Assembly: GCF_041435215.1 (NCBI RefSeq)
Contig: NZ_CP108394.1
Location: forward strand, 4,030,001 to 4,094,000
Origin: Streptomyces sp. NBC_01314
Lineage (GTDB): Bacteria; Actinomycetota; Actinomycetes; Streptomycetales; Streptomycetaceae
Length of the DNA: 64,000 nt
Direction of reading: 5' to 3'
Shown: piece by piece, positions 16,440 to 25,387 of the stretch
Numbering within the stretch: the first letter of the stretch is position 1
Layout of the letters: each line of letters starts with the position of its first letter
Position numbers and translations under genes: made by a program
The notes under the pieces: generated by a model
Databases searched by the model: none
What the model was told of the DNA's origin: nothing
What the model saw: the letters and a program-made list of their open reading frames with translations, nothing else

Positions 16440-17744
16440 ATGGCGGCGGTGGCGCCCCGGATCTTCGTCTCCCACCTCTCCGGCGTCGCCGTCTTCGACC
16501 CGAGCGGCGACCAGGTGGGCCGCGTCCGCGACCTCGTCGCCATCCTCCGGGTGGGCCGGAAGCCCCCACGACTGCTCGGTCTGGTCGTCGAACTGTCCAC
16601 CCGCCGCCGGATCTTCCTGCCCATGACCCGGGTCACCGGCGTCGAGTCCGGCCAGGTCATCACCACCGGTGTCGTGAACGTGCGCCGGTTCGAGCAGCGC
16701 CCCACCGAGCGCCTCGTGATCGGGGAACTGCTGGACCGCCGGGTACAGCTCGTGGAGACGAGCGAGGAGGTGACGGTCCGCGACATCTCGGTCCAGCAGC
16801 TGCCGGCCCGCCGGGACTGGGAGATCGACCGGGTGTTCGTCCGCAAGGGCAAGGGCGGGGCGTTCCGGCGGCACAAGGGCGAGACGCTGACCGTGGAGTG
16901 GTCGGCGGTCACCGGGTTCTCCCTGGAGGAGCAGGGGCAGGGCGCCGAGAGCCTCCTCGCGACCTTCGAACAGCTCCGCCCGGCCGACCTCGCCAACGTG
17001 CTGCACCACCTCTCCCCCAAGCGCCGCGCCGAGGTCGCCGCCGCCCTCGACGACGACCGGCTCGCCGACGTCCTGGAGGAGCTGCCCGAGGACGACCAGA
17101 TCGAGATCCTCGGCAAGCTCAAGGAGGAGCGGGCCGCCGACGTCCTGGAGGCCATGGACCCGGACGACGCCGCCGACCTCCTAGCCGAACTCCCCGAGGA
17201 CGAGCAGGAGCGGCTGCTGACGCTGATGCAGCCGGACGACGCGGCCGACGTACGGCGGCTCATGGCGTACGAGGAGAAGACCGCCGGCGGTCTGATGACC
17301 ACCGAACCGATCGTGCTGCGCCCGGACGCGACCGTCGCCGACGCGCTCGCCCGGGTCCGCAACCCCGACCTGTCCCCCGCGCTCGCCGCCCAGGTGTACG
17401 TGTGCCGGCCGCCGGACGAGACCCCGACCGGCAAGTACCTGGGCACGGTCCACTTCCAGCGGCTGCTGCGGGATCCGCCGTACACCCTGGTCGGTTCGAT
17501 CCTCGACGACGATCTCCAGCCGCTGGACCCGGAGGCCGCGCTGCGCGCCGTCGCCGGGTTCTTCGCGACGTACGACATGGTCGCGGCGCCCGTGGTCGAC
17601 GAGAGCGGCTCGCTGCTCGGCGCGGTGACCGTGGACGACGTACTGGACCACATGCTGCCCGAGGACTGGCGGGAGACGGAGTTCCATCTCCACGAGGAGA
17701 ACGGCGTCGCCGCCGGGGACGAGGGGACCGCCGATGGCTCCTGA
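16440..17744 (+). CDS. Soluble MgtE N-terminal/CBS-pair protein
   Basis: A 434-residue cytoplasmic protein with no membrane helices. The first ~150 residues hold PRC-barrel-like beta segments (HLSGVAVFDPSGDQVGRVRD). Residues about 165-270 are the MgtE intracellular N-domain with helical repeats such as VLEELPEDDQIEILGKL and DPDDAADLLAELPEDEQ. The final part is a CBS pair (GGLMTTEPIVLRPDATVADA and AAPVVDESGSLLGAVTVDDV). It therefore has the Mg2+-sensing half of MgtE without the channel. The stop overlaps the start of the DUF1003 membrane gene by 11 bases, so the two products may act together. M. tuberculosis has the same pair (Rv1231c-Rv1232c region, from memory). Confidence 0.87.
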   Translation: MAAVAPRIFVSHLSGVAVFDPSGDQVGRVRDLVAILRVGRKPPRLLGLVVELSTRRRIFLPMTRVTGVESGQVITTGVVNVRRFEQRPTERLVIGELLDRRVQLVETSEEVTVRDISVQQLPARRDWEIDRVFVRKGKGGAFRRHKGETLTVEWSAVTGFSLEEQGQGAESLLATFEQLRPADLANVLHHLSPKRRAEVAAALDDDRLADVLEELPEDDQIEILGKLKEERAADVLEAMDPDDAADLLAELPEDEQERLLTLMQPDDAADVRRLMAYEEKTAGGLMTTEPIVLRPDATVADALARVRNPDLSPALAAQVYVCRPPDETPTGKYLGTVHFQRLLRDPPYTLVGSILDDDLQPLDPEAALRAVAGFFATYDMVAAPVVDESGSLLGAVTVDDVLDHMLPEDWRETEFHLHEENGVAAGDEGTADGS

Positions 17745-18501
17745 GCGGGACGGGCGCGAAGGGCGTGACGGACGACCGGGAGGGCGTGACGGACGACCGG
17801 GAGGGCGGGACGCGCGCCACATGGGGCGTGACGGGCGCCATGTGGGGCGTGACGGGCGCCACGTGGGGCGTGAGCGGGCGCGCTCCGGTGCGGGCACACG
17901 CGAGCGCACGTCGCCCTCCGGGGCGCCTCAGCGGGAGCGCACGCCCTCCGGGGCCACCGCCCGCCCGCGTACGCGTCTCGACCTGCCGCTGCCGCGCCGG
18001 GCCAGGTTCCTGCCCGAGTGGGACCCGGAGGCCTTCGGACGGCTCTCGGAGCGGATCGCGCGGTTCCTGGGCACCGGCACGTTCCTCGTCTGGATGACCG
18101 TCGCCGTCATCCTCTGGGTGGTCTGGAACGTCTCCGCCCCGCGTGACCTGCGCTTCGACAACTACCCCTTCATCTTCCTGACCCTGATGCTCTCCCTGCA
18201 GGCCTCGTATGCCGCCCCGCTGATCCTCCTGGCGCAGAACCGCCAGGACGACCGCGACCGGGTCAACCTCGAACAGGACCGCAAGCAGAACGAACGTTCG
18301 ATCGCCGACACCGAGTATCTGACCAGGGAGATCGCCGCGCTGCGTATCGGCCTCGGTGAGGTCGCCACCCGCGACTGGCTGCGCTCCGAGCTCCAGGACC
18401 TGGTCAGGGAACTGCACGAGCACGACGGCGACCGGCCGCGCGGGGCGCGGACCGTATTCCCGCCCGATCACCCGCGCGGACGTGACATGGGCGACCGCTG
18501 A
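17734..18501 (+). CDS. DUF1003 membrane protein with repetitive N-terminus
   Basis: A 255-residue protein. Residues 4-45 are Gly/Arg/Asp-rich tandem repeats (GRDGRPGG, GRDGRHV), encoded by a degenerate minisatellite. After a disordered basic linker, the DUF1003 domain has two membrane helices, GTFLVWMTVAVILWVVWNV and FIFLTLMLSLQASYAAPLIL, then the conserved LLAQNRQDDRDRVNLEQDR and a helical cytoplasmic tail. It starts inside the preceding gene, 11 bases before that gene's stop, implying translational coupling. Function unknown; a link to Mg2+ sensing is inferred only from the neighbour. Confidence 0.85.
   Translation: MAPERDGREGRDGRPGGRDGRPGGRDARHMGRDGRHVGRDGRHVGRERARSGAGTRERTSPSGAPQRERTPSGATARPRTRLDLPLPRRARFLPEWDPEAFGRLSERIARFLGTGTFLVWMTVAVILWVVWNVSAPRDLRFDNYPFIFLTLMLSLQASYAAPLILLAQNRQDDRDRVNLEQDRKQNERSIADTEYLTREIAALRIGLGEVATRDWLRSELQDLVRELHEHDGDRPRGARTVFPPDHPRGRDMGDR
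17757..17880 (+). repeat. Degenerate minisatellite in the DUF1003 gene
   Basis: Units such as GGGCGTGACGGACGACCGGGA and GGGCGTGACGGGCGCCAYGT recur in the same phase, giving the GRDGRPGG and GRDGRHVG peptide repeats. Units of 21 to 24 bases are multiples of three, so copy changes keep frame. Confidence 0.75.
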
Positions 18502-18543
18502 CGGGACTCCCAGGCGCCACGCGGGGCGCCGTACCATCGTCCT

Positions 18544-19677
18544 ATGGCTACGGAAGACGCGGTGCGTGAAGCACTGTCGACGGTGAACGACCCCGAGATC
18601 AACCGCCCCATCACCGAACTCGGGATGGTGAAGTCCGTGGAGATCGGTGCGGACGGAGCGGTCGCGGTCGCCGTGTACCTGACGGTCTCCGGCTGCCCCA
18701 TGCGCGACACCATCACCCAGCGCGTGACCGACGCGGTCTCGGCGGTCGAGGGCGTCACCCGTGTCGACGTCGAGCTCGACGTCATGGGCGACGAACAGCG
18801 CAAGGAACTGGCGAACGCGCTGCGCGGCGGCCAGGCCGAGCGCGAGGTCCCGTTCGCCAAGCCGGGTTCCCTCACGCGCGTGTACGCCGTCGCCTCCGGC
18901 AAGGGCGGCGTCGGCAAGTCCTCGGTGACGGTGAACCTCGCGGCGGCGATGGCGGCCGACGGCCTCAAGGTGGGCGTGGTCGACGCGGACATCTACGGCC
19001 ACTCCGTGCCCCGCATGCTGGGCGCCGACGGCCTTCCCACCCAGGTCGAGAACATGATCATGCCGCCGTCCGCGCACGGCGTGAAGGTCATCTCGATCGG
19101 CATGTTCACCCCGGGCAACACCCCCGTGGTCTGGCGCGGCCCGATGCTCCACCGTGCCCTCCAGCAGTTCCTCTCGGACGTCTACTGGGGCGACCTGGAC
19201 GTCCTGCTCCTCGATCTTCCGCCGGGCACGGGCGACATCGCCATCTCGGTGGCCCAGCTGGTCCCGAACGCCGAGATCCTCGTCGTGACGACCCCCCAGC
19301 AGGCGGCGGCCGAGGTGGCCGAGCGTGCCGGCTCCATCGCCGTGCAGACCCACCAGAAGATCGTCGGCGTCGTCGAGAACATGGCGGGCCTCCCCTGCCC
19401 GCACTGCGACGAGATCGTCGACGTCTTCGGCACCGGCGGCGGCCAGAGCGTCGCCGACGGCCTCACCCGCACCACCGGCGCCACCGTCCCGGTCCTCGGC
19501 AGCATCCCCATCGACGTCCGCCTCCGCGAAGGCGGCGACGACGGCCGCCCCGTCGTCCTCTCCGACCCCGACTCCCCCGCCGGCTCCGCCCTCCGAGCCA
19601 TCGCGGGCAAGCTGGGCGGCCGCCAGAGGGGCCTGTCGGGCATGAGCCTGGGAATCACCCCGAGGAACAAGTTCTAG
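18544..19677 (+). CDS. mrp: Mrp/NBP35 family Fe-S cluster carrier ATPase
   Basis: A 377-residue cytoplasmic protein that carries Fe-S clusters to apoproteins using ATP. The N-terminal ~95 residues are a MIP18/DUF59 domain (NDPEINRPITELGMVKSVEI). The P-loop is GKGGVGKS at 119-126, of the deviant Walker A type, followed by VVDADIYGHSVPRML and LLLDLPPGTGDIA. The cluster-binding CPHC is at 285-288. ATG start, single gene with a spacing of 42 bases from the DUF1003 gene. The DUF1003-mrp order also occurs in mycobacteria. Confidence 0.93.
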   Translation: MATEDAVREALSTVNDPEINRPITELGMVKSVEIGADGAVAVAVYLTVSGCPMRDTITQRVTDAVSAVEGVTRVDVELDVMGDEQRKELANALRGGQAEREVPFAKPGSLTRVYAVASGKGGVGKSSVTVNLAAAMAADGLKVGVVDADIYGHSVPRMLGADGLPTQVENMIMPPSAHGVKVISIGMFTPGNTPVVWRGPMLHRALQQFLSDVYWGDLDVLLLDLPPGTGDIAISVAQLVPNAEILVVTTPQQAAAEVAERAGSIAVQTHQKIVGVVENMAGLPCPHCDEIVDVFGTGGGQSVADGLTRTTGATVPVLGSIPIDVRLREGGDDGRPVVLSDPDSPAGSALRAIAGKLGGRQRGLSGMSLGITPRNKF

Positions 19678-19742
19678 GGCGGCTGAGCGACTGAGGGCGC
19701 CGGGACTCCTGCTTCTGGCTTCTGCTTGTCGGCTTCTGCCTT

Positions 19743-19777
19743 GAAGGGGCGCGGGGAACCGCGCGATCAGCCACGAC
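19743..19777 (+). repeat. Dispersed intergenic repeat, copy 3 (best match)
   Basis: Reads GAAGGGGCGCGGGGAACCGC then GCGATCAGCCACGAC. It lies 66 bases after the mrp stop and directly abuts a terminator hairpin. Confidence 0.75.
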
Positions 19778-19813
19778 GAAGGGCACCGCAGCACAACACG
19801 GCGGTGCCCTTCG
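19777..19813. terminator. Bidirectional terminator hairpin
   Basis: CGAAGGGCACCGC (19777-19789) pairs perfectly with GCGGTGCCCTTCG (19801-19813) around an 11-base loop. It separates mrp from the convergent gene at 19816. Confidence 0.82.
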
Positions 19814-19815
19814 CG

Positions 19816-20487
19816 CTATGCGTACGCCTCGATGTCCTTGATCATCGCGAAGCCCAGACCGTACGCGCTCATCCCTCTTCCGTACGCCCCCACATGCACC
19901 CCCTGCGAGGTCGACCCCGCGAGGACCCACCCGAACTCGGACTCGCGGTAGTGGAACGGCGTCGGCACCCCGTCCACCGGCAGGGACAGCGTCGACCAGT
20001 GCGACCCGGCCAGGTCGTCCGCCAGGACCCACGCCGTCTCGGTCTGCTGGTCCAACCAGTCGTCCCGCCGGGTGTGGTCCAACTGCCCCGGCCAGGTGAA
20101 GGACAGCAGCCCGACCCCGGCGAGCCACGCCGCCGAGGAGACCGACGTGGCCTCCAGCACACCCGCGCCGTCCGCGCTGCGGCGCACGTCGTTCGACGCG
20201 ACGGTCACCACGACCGCGAACCGCTCCTTGACCTCGTCGTCCGCCCCGGCGGTGTACTCGTTGCGCACCGAGGGCTCGTCGCCGTGTCCGATCGAACCGT
20301 GCTCGACGGCTCCTTCCGCCGACGTACCGACCTGCATCAGCCAGCGCGGCCCCGTGAAGGCCTCGTCGAGGCCGTACCAAGGGAAGGGCGCCAGCAGGTA
20401 ACCATCGACCGCGCGGCGGGCGGAGGGGACCTGTTGTCCGCCCTCCGCGGCCGACGCCTGCGCGCCTACCCGACTCGTCGTCTCCAT
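19816..20487 (-). CDS. Uncharacterised actinobacterial protein (223 aa)
   Basis: A 223-residue soluble protein that I do not assign to a functional family. It has aromatic-rich segments such as LLAPFPWYGLDEAFTGPRWL, a central NDVRRSADGAGVLEATSVSSAAW, and a C-terminal VLAGSTSQGVHVGAYGRGMS then FAMIKDIEAYA. No signal peptide, membrane helix or metal-binding cluster. ATG 20487 is chosen because AGGAGG lies nine bases upstream; the frame extends further without another good start. The 297 bases between it and tatB hold no gene I can support. Confidence 0.75.
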   Translation of the reverse strand: METTSRVGAQASAAEGGQQVPSARRAVDGYLLAPFPWYGLDEAFTGPRWLMQVGTSAEGAVEHGSIGHGDEPSVRNEYTAGADDEVKERFAVVVTVASNDVRRSADGAGVLEATSVSSAAWLAGVGLLSFTWPGQLDHTRRDDWLDQQTETAWVLADDLAGSHWSTLSLPVDGVPTPFHYRESEFGWVLAGSTSQGVHVGAYGRGMSAYGLGFAMIKDIEAYA

Positions 20488-20784
20488 GCCCGGACGCCTC
20501 CTAGCTCTCGACGGACCGGAGCGGCCCGCCCCCCACGGGCGTCGTCGCTCGCTCTCCATACGGTCCGCACAACAACTGGGCAGCATAGCCACAGGTCTAC
20601 GAGCAGCAGGGAAAGCGCCCGGCGCGTAGGACGGCGTACTGGCGGGTTCAGGCCGAACGAGGGTGCGTGACGGTATGAATCGCATCACGTACGGGGGCGC
20701 TGTGGCATACAGGCGTACGGCACACAACGGCAGGTCGGAGGCGGTACGGGCGGTGAGCGGGCGTACGGCGGCCGGATGTACGGC

Positions 20785-21258
20785 TCAGGTGGCGTCCATG
20801 TCGTACGGCGGACGCTCGGCAGGCTCGGGCTTCTTGGTCATGTCGACCGTTCCGCCGGACGAGCCCGACGCGGAACCCTCGGAGGCGGCGACGGAGGCGA
20901 TGGCGGCGACGGAAGAGGTGGACGAGGACTCCGATTCGCGGCCGTGGACCGCGTCAGTGAGCTCGGACACCTCCTTCTTCAGGTCGAAGCCGCTGCGGAT
21001 CTCCTTCAGCCCCAGTTCGTCGTTGTCCAACTGCTTGCGGAGGAACGTCTTGGGGTTGAGGTCCTCGAACTCGAAGTCCTTGAACTCCGGTCCGAGTTCG
21101 CTGCGGATGTCCGCCTTGGCGCTGTCCGAGAACTCACGGATCTTGCGGATGGTCCGGGTGACGTCCTGGATCACCTTCGGAAGCTTGTCCGGGCCGAAGA
21201 CGAGCACGGCGAGGACGACGAGCGTCACCACCTCCAGCGCACCTATGTCATTGAACAC
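20785..21258 (-). CDS. tatB: Twin-arginine translocase subunit TatB
   Basis: A 157-residue inner-membrane component of the Tat export pathway for folded proteins. Residues about 5-21 are the single helix, followed by the hallmark FGPDKLPKVIQD and an amphipathic helix DVTRTIRKIREFSDSAKADI. The length and long acidic, Ser/Ala-rich C-terminal tail fit TatB rather than TatA. GTG is chosen over an upstream frame because AGGAGCTT precedes it. It lies downstream of htrA in the sigma-factor locus, as in M. tuberculosis (Rv1221-Rv1224). Confidence 0.92.
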   Translation of the reverse strand: MFNDIGALEVVTLVVLAVLVFGPDKLPKVIQDVTRTIRKIREFSDSAKADIRSELGPEFKDFEFEDLNPKTFLRKQLDNDELGLKEIRSGFDLKKEVSELTDAVHGRESESSSTSSVAAIASVAASEGSASGSSGGTVDMTKKPEPAERPPYDMDAT

Positions 21259-21416
21259 CTGAAGCTCCTTGCGATGTCCTCGGTCCCGATCCTCGGGCCT
21301 CGGCAGGTCTTCCGTGGTCCGGGCCGAATCCAAGGTACCCGGCGTTCCCTCCGATCCGGTACCGTCAGGCGGCTTCCGGCCGCGCCCGAACGACGAGTTT
21401 TCCCAGCTGTTTGCCT

Positions 21417-21443
21417 GGCGGGAGGGGGTGTGGGCCCTCCGCC
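21417..21443 (-). terminator. Weak hairpin between htrA and tatB
   Basis: GGCGGGAGGG pairs with CCCTCCGCC with one bulge. It may partly terminate htrA transcription before tatB, or separate two units. Confidence 0.4.
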
Positions 21444-21492
21444 TGTGAGGTTGCTGTCAGTGCGGCCCGCCGTCGCGGCCGCCGGCTGACGG

Positions 21493-24042
21493 TCAGTCGC
21501 CGCCTGACGAGCCGAGAGTGAGGGTGACCGTCCGCTCCCTGCCGTTCCGCAGGAGGGTGAGCTCCAGGCGGTCGCCGGGCCGGTGGGCGCGGACCTTGAC
21601 GATCAGCTCGTCGCCGGAATGGACGCGCTGCCCGTCGACCTCGGTGATGACGTCACCCGAGCGGATGCCCGCCCGGTCGGCGGGGCCGCCCGCGGTCACC
21701 CCGGCGGCGCCCTCGTCGCTCTTGTCGCCGATGCGGGCGCCGTCCCCCGAGTAGTCCATGTCGAGGGTGACACCGATCACCGGGTGGCTCGCCTTGCCGG
21801 TGTTTATCAGCTCCTCGGCGACGCGTTTGCCCTGGTTGATGGGTATCGCGAAGCCGAGCCCGATCGAGCCGGCCTGCCCGCCGTCCGACTCGGAACCGCT
21901 GCCCGCGGACCGGATGGCGCTGTTGATGCCGATGACCCGGCCCTTGCCGTCGAGGAGCGGGCCGCCGGAGTTGCCGGGGTTTATCGGCGCGTCGGTCTGC
22001 AACGCGTCCACGTACGACACGTCGCTCACGTCACCGCTCTCGCCGCCGGCCGTGATGGGTCGCTCCTTGGCGCTGATGATGCCGGAGGTGACGGTGTTGG
22101 CCAGGTCGAAGGGGGCGCCGATGGCGACGACCGGGTCGCCGACCCGCACCTCCTCCGAATTGCCCAGGGGCAGCGGCCTGAGTCCGCTGACCCCGGACAC
22201 CTTGACGACGGCCAGGTCGTAACCGGTGTCCCGGCCGACGATGGTGGCCTTCGCGGTGTCACCACCGCTGAACGTCACCGATATGTCGCCGTCCGTTCCG
22301 GCGGGGTCGACGACGTGGTTGTTCGTGAGGATGTGACCCCGCTCGTCGAGCACGAACCCGGTTCCGGTGCCCTGGGCGCTCGCCCCGCTCACATGCAGGG
22401 TCACGACACCGGGCAGCGCGCCGGCGGCGATCCCGGCGACGCTGTCGGGCGCCCGCCCCGTCACCCCGTCACTGACCTGCGGCAGCTCGACCGCCCCGAC
22501 TCCGCCGTTCCGCTCCAGGTACGCGCCCACGGCTCCGCCGATGCCGCCGGCCACGACGGCGATCACCAAGGCCCCGACCAACAGGACCCGCACCCTGCGC
22601 GGACGCCGCCGCGCCACGTCGCCCACGGCGGCCCCGTTCTGCTGCAACGAACCCGACCCGGCCCACGGGTCGTAGTTCTGCCAGGGCCCCTGCGGCGCCT
22701 GCGGGGCACCTGGGAGCGGCTGGGCGGGATCGGCATACGCAGGCGGCGCGGGCCGGGACGCGTCCGCGTACGGGGGCGGCACGGGCTGAGCCCTGTCGGC
22801 GTGCGGAGGCGGGCCTTGCTGAGCCCCGCCCGCATACGGGGGCGGCACGGGCTGGGATCCACCCGCGTGGTGAGGCGGCACGGGCTGAGCCCCGCCCGCG
22901 TAGGCAGGCGGGACGGCATGCGCCGAGTCTCCGAAAGGCGGCGGTCCCGGCTGGGAGGGATACGCGTAGGAGGCCCCGGGGGGCTCGGGCGCGTCCGGGT
23001 ACGGCGCTGCGGCGCGCGGGGGCCCCTCCGGGAAGTGCTTCACCACAGCCTGGGGCGCCTCCGCGTACGACGCCGTCGCGGGCTGGGCCGCCTCCGGATG
23101 CGAAGCCGCCGCCGGCCCGGACGCGTCCGCATGCGGAGCCGCCACCGACTGTGCCGTCTCCGGATACGGGGCCGCGCCGGGCCGAGGTGCGTCCGGATAC
23201 CGGGCCGCCGTCTCGGGCTGAGAAGTGATCGGCGGTACGACGGAGCCATGGGCCGGGGGCACCGGAACAGGCGGGGGTACCGCCGAAGTCGCTTCGGCGT
23301 GCGTCGGGGCAGTCACCGAGGGCGCCCCCTCATGCGTCGGCACCCCCACCGCCGCAGGCACCCCGTGCGCCGATGTCCCCGTTTGAACGTTCGTGCCGTG
23401 CGCGGGAGTCGTCGCCGGGTGCTGGACCGGCGGAGCGGGCGCCCAGGGGCCGGGCTCGCCGTACGGCGGGGTGCTGTAGGGATCGGGGTCGTGCAGCGGC
23501 CTGGGGCGCTCAGAGGGCGCTCCAGGGGCGCTCAGGGCCTCCGGCTCACCGGACGGACGGGCGTCGGCGACAGTGATGGCGGCCACGGCGGCGATCGCGG
23601 CGCCGGTGGAACCGGGCACGCCCGAGGAACCCGCTTCGGTCGCGGCGTCGCTCCCCACACGCGTCGGAGCCGGCAGTTCCAGCTCGAAGTCGCCGTCCGT
23701 GTCGGGGCTCGGCACGGAGCCGGACCTGAGCGAAGCTTCGGCGTCCGGGCGGGCCAGTTCGAAGTCGGAGCCGTCGTCGGTGTCGACCCCGCCGGGGGCC
23801 GATGCCGCTGCCGCTGCCGCTGCCGGGCGTTCCAACTCGAAGTCGCCCTCGGGGTTTCCTTCGCGCACGGTGTCCGCGAGCCCGGGGGACGCGGCACCTC
23901 CGTCGGACCCCGTAGAACCGATGGCTTCCGCCGGTTCGTCGACTCCCGCGGCCCCGATGCCGTCCCCCGTCGTACCGGCCCCCGCGCCGTGCGCTCGGGG
24001 TCGGCTCCACCATTTCGCCTTCGTGGGCTTCCCCTCGTTCAT
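21493..24042 (-). CDS. HtrA/DegP-like membrane-anchored serine protease with PDZ domain
   Basis: An 849-residue envelope quality-control protease. The first ~480 residues are disordered, with three DFELxxP motifs and then Pro/Ala-rich repeats of the AQPVPPPYAGG type. One membrane helix follows at about 485-508 (VLLVGALVIAVVAGG). The trypsin-like domain has H576 (ILTNNHVVDP), D609 (GYDLAVVKV) and S692 (NPGNSGGP). A C-terminal PDZ domain has GGPADRAGIRSGDVITEVDG. ATG 24042 follows GGGGAGAAC. The protease domain is outside the membrane; the repeats lie inside. The usual HtrA length is near 500, so the cytoplasmic repeats nearly double it. Confidence 0.92.
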   Translation of the reverse strand: MNEGKPTKAKWWSRPRAHGAGAGTTGDGIGAAGVDEPAEAIGSTGSDGGAASPGLADTVREGNPEGDFELERPAAAAAAASAPGGVDTDDGSDFELARPDAEASLRSGSVPSPDTDGDFELELPAPTRVGSDAATEAGSSGVPGSTGAAIAAVAAITVADARPSGEPEALSAPGAPSERPRPLHDPDPYSTPPYGEPGPWAPAPPVQHPATTPAHGTNVQTGTSAHGVPAAVGVPTHEGAPSVTAPTHAEATSAVPPPVPVPPAHGSVVPPITSQPETAARYPDAPRPGAAPYPETAQSVAAPHADASGPAAASHPEAAQPATASYAEAPQAVVKHFPEGPPRAAAPYPDAPEPPGASYAYPSQPGPPPFGDSAHAVPPAYAGGAQPVPPHHAGGSQPVPPPYAGGAQQGPPPHADRAQPVPPPYADASRPAPPAYADPAQPLPGAPQAPQGPWQNYDPWAGSGSLQQNGAAVGDVARRRPRRVRVLLVGALVIAVVAGGIGGAVGAYLERNGGVGAVELPQVSDGVTGRAPDSVAGIAAGALPGVVTLHVSGASAQGTGTGFVLDERGHILTNNHVVDPAGTDGDISVTFSGGDTAKATIVGRDTGYDLAVVKVSGVSGLRPLPLGNSEEVRVGDPVVAIGAPFDLANTVTSGIISAKERPITAGGESGDVSDVSYVDALQTDAPINPGNSGGPLLDGKGRVIGINSAIRSAGSGSESDGGQAGSIGLGFAIPINQGKRVAEELINTGKASHPVIGVTLDMDYSGDGARIGDKSDEGAAGVTAGGPADRAGIRSGDVITEVDGQRVHSGDELIVKVRAHRPGDRLELTLLRNGRERTVTLTLGSSGGD

Positions 24043-24184
24043 GTTCTCCCCACACCTGGGGCCGTTCCAGGAACCGGCCCGCCGCCCACCGTTCACCGAG
24101 TGCCGCGGGCCCGAAGCGGCCCGCGGCGGACACGGCCCACTCTGGATTCAACCAGGTTCGCGGGCCGGTGCGCAGAACTCGGGG

Positions 24185-25387
24185 TCAGCGCAGGACGGGC
24201 GAGGTGGGTGTGGGAGACGAGGTGGTGTCGGGAGCCGTCAGCAGGCCCGGTCCCGCGAGTTCGGGTGCCGAGGACCAGTCGGTCAGCTGCAGCGTCGGTG
24301 CGGCGGTGAGCGGACGTATGAGCGGGGACATGACGGCCGCGCCGGCCAACACGGGCGCGGTCAGCGGGTGTACGGCCTGACGGTCCTGGCCGGCCGGAGC
24401 GGGGACTCCGGGCAGCAGGGGCGCGGAGATCTCCGTCGGGGCGACGGGCACCTCGCCCAAGGACTGCTGCCCCTGCCCGAGCAGCGGCCCGACGGTTCCC
24501 CGGCGGCGCTGCGACTCGGGGGTCGGAACCGTGCCCGAGGCCTGCGTCCGCAGCGGTGTGACATTGCTGCCGGAGCCGGAAGCGCCCCGGGCGTCCGCCG
24601 TCTCGACGGGCATCCCGTTGGTCACGCCACCGAGGGCGATCGCGGCCAGCGACACCGCGCCGGCCGCCACGAAGGCGAACCGCATGCCGCGCGAGGCCGA
24701 TCGCTCGGCCTCCTGCCGGCTCACGTCATGGATCCGAAAGCCGCGGTCACCCCTGACTCCGGTGTCGTCGGCAGCTCTTTCCTCGCCGTCCGCACGGTCG
24801 TCCGCGTCCCCGGAGAGGTCGCGTCCGCCGCCCAGGAAGCCCGGGTCGCCCAGCGCCCTGCGGTCGCCGAGGAAGCCCCGCCCGCTCAGGAAGCCGCGGT
24901 CACCGAGGAACCCACGGCTGCCGGACAGCCCTCGGCCGCCGAGCAGTCCGCGGCTCTCCGACGGCGTCAGCGCGCCGCCGTGTGGTCCCGACGGGAGATA
25001 TCCGAAGGAGTCGCCGCCGGGTCCGAAGATTCCGAAGTCGGCGAAGTCCCGGGAGTCGGTAGGGGCGACGGGCAGGCCCGGCCCGCCGGCCGTACCCCCG
25101 AGTCTTCCTCCGAAGCCACCGGGCAGCTGCGAGCCGCCGTCGCCGTCGCCGCCCGCCGGAAGCATCTGGAGCCGGGCCAGGAAGCTTTCGGAGGGAGGCG
25201 GCGGGGCGGCCTCGGCGAAGACGTTCTTCAGGCGGCGCTGCTCGTCCGCCTCCGTCTTGCACTTCGCGCAGGTGGCGAGATGTGCCAGGACGCGGTCACG
25301 CGCCTCATGACCGAGCTCTCCGTCGATGAGGGCGGAGAGACGGTCTCCCAGGTGCTGCTCGGCAGGTGTAGGACGGGATCCACTCAC
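24185..25387 (-). CDS. Zinc-finger anti-sigma factor (RseA/ZAS type) with Gly/Arg repeats
   Basis: A 400-residue membrane-bound anti-sigma factor. The N-terminus carries the HxxxCxxC zinc motif (H36, C40, C43 in AHLATCAKC), which binds the partner sigma factor. Residues about 115-190 are repetitive ([20 protein letters not shown]). A single membrane helix follows ([19 protein letters not shown]), then a Ser/Pro-rich extracytoplasmic part. The GTG start overlaps the sigma-factor stop as GTGA, so the two are translationally coupled. Most ZAS proteins are about 200-250 residues; the extra length is the repeats. Confidence 0.88.
   Translation of the reverse strand: MSGSRPTPAEQHLGDRLSALIDGELGHEARDRVLAHLATCAKCKTEADEQRRLKNVFAEAAPPPPSESFLARLQMLPAGGDGDGGSQLPGGFGGRLGGTAGGPGLPVAPTDSRDFADFGIFGPGGDSFGYLPSGPHGGALTPSESRGLLGGRGLSGSRGFLGDRGFLSGRGFLGDRRALGDPGFLGGGRDLSGDADDRADGEERAADDTGVRGDRGFRIHDVSRQEAERSASRGMRFAFVAAGAVSLAAIALGGVTNGMPVETADARGASGSGSNVTPLRTQASGTVPTPESQRRRGTVGPLLGQGQQSLGEVPVAPTEISAPLLPGVPAPAGQDRQAVHPLTAPVLAGAAVMSPLIRPLTAAPTLQLTDWSSAPELAGPGLLTAPDTTSSPTPTSPVLR

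Noticed and set aside
17260..19794. 844-residue minus-strand frame
   Set aside because: Overlaps the MgtE-N, DUF1003 and mrp genes on the other strand; composition is typical of a shadow frame.
21583..24309. 908-residue open frame antisense to htrA
   Set aside because: Arg/Gly-rich, no domain, and the opposite strand encodes an intact catalytic triad and PDZ domain.
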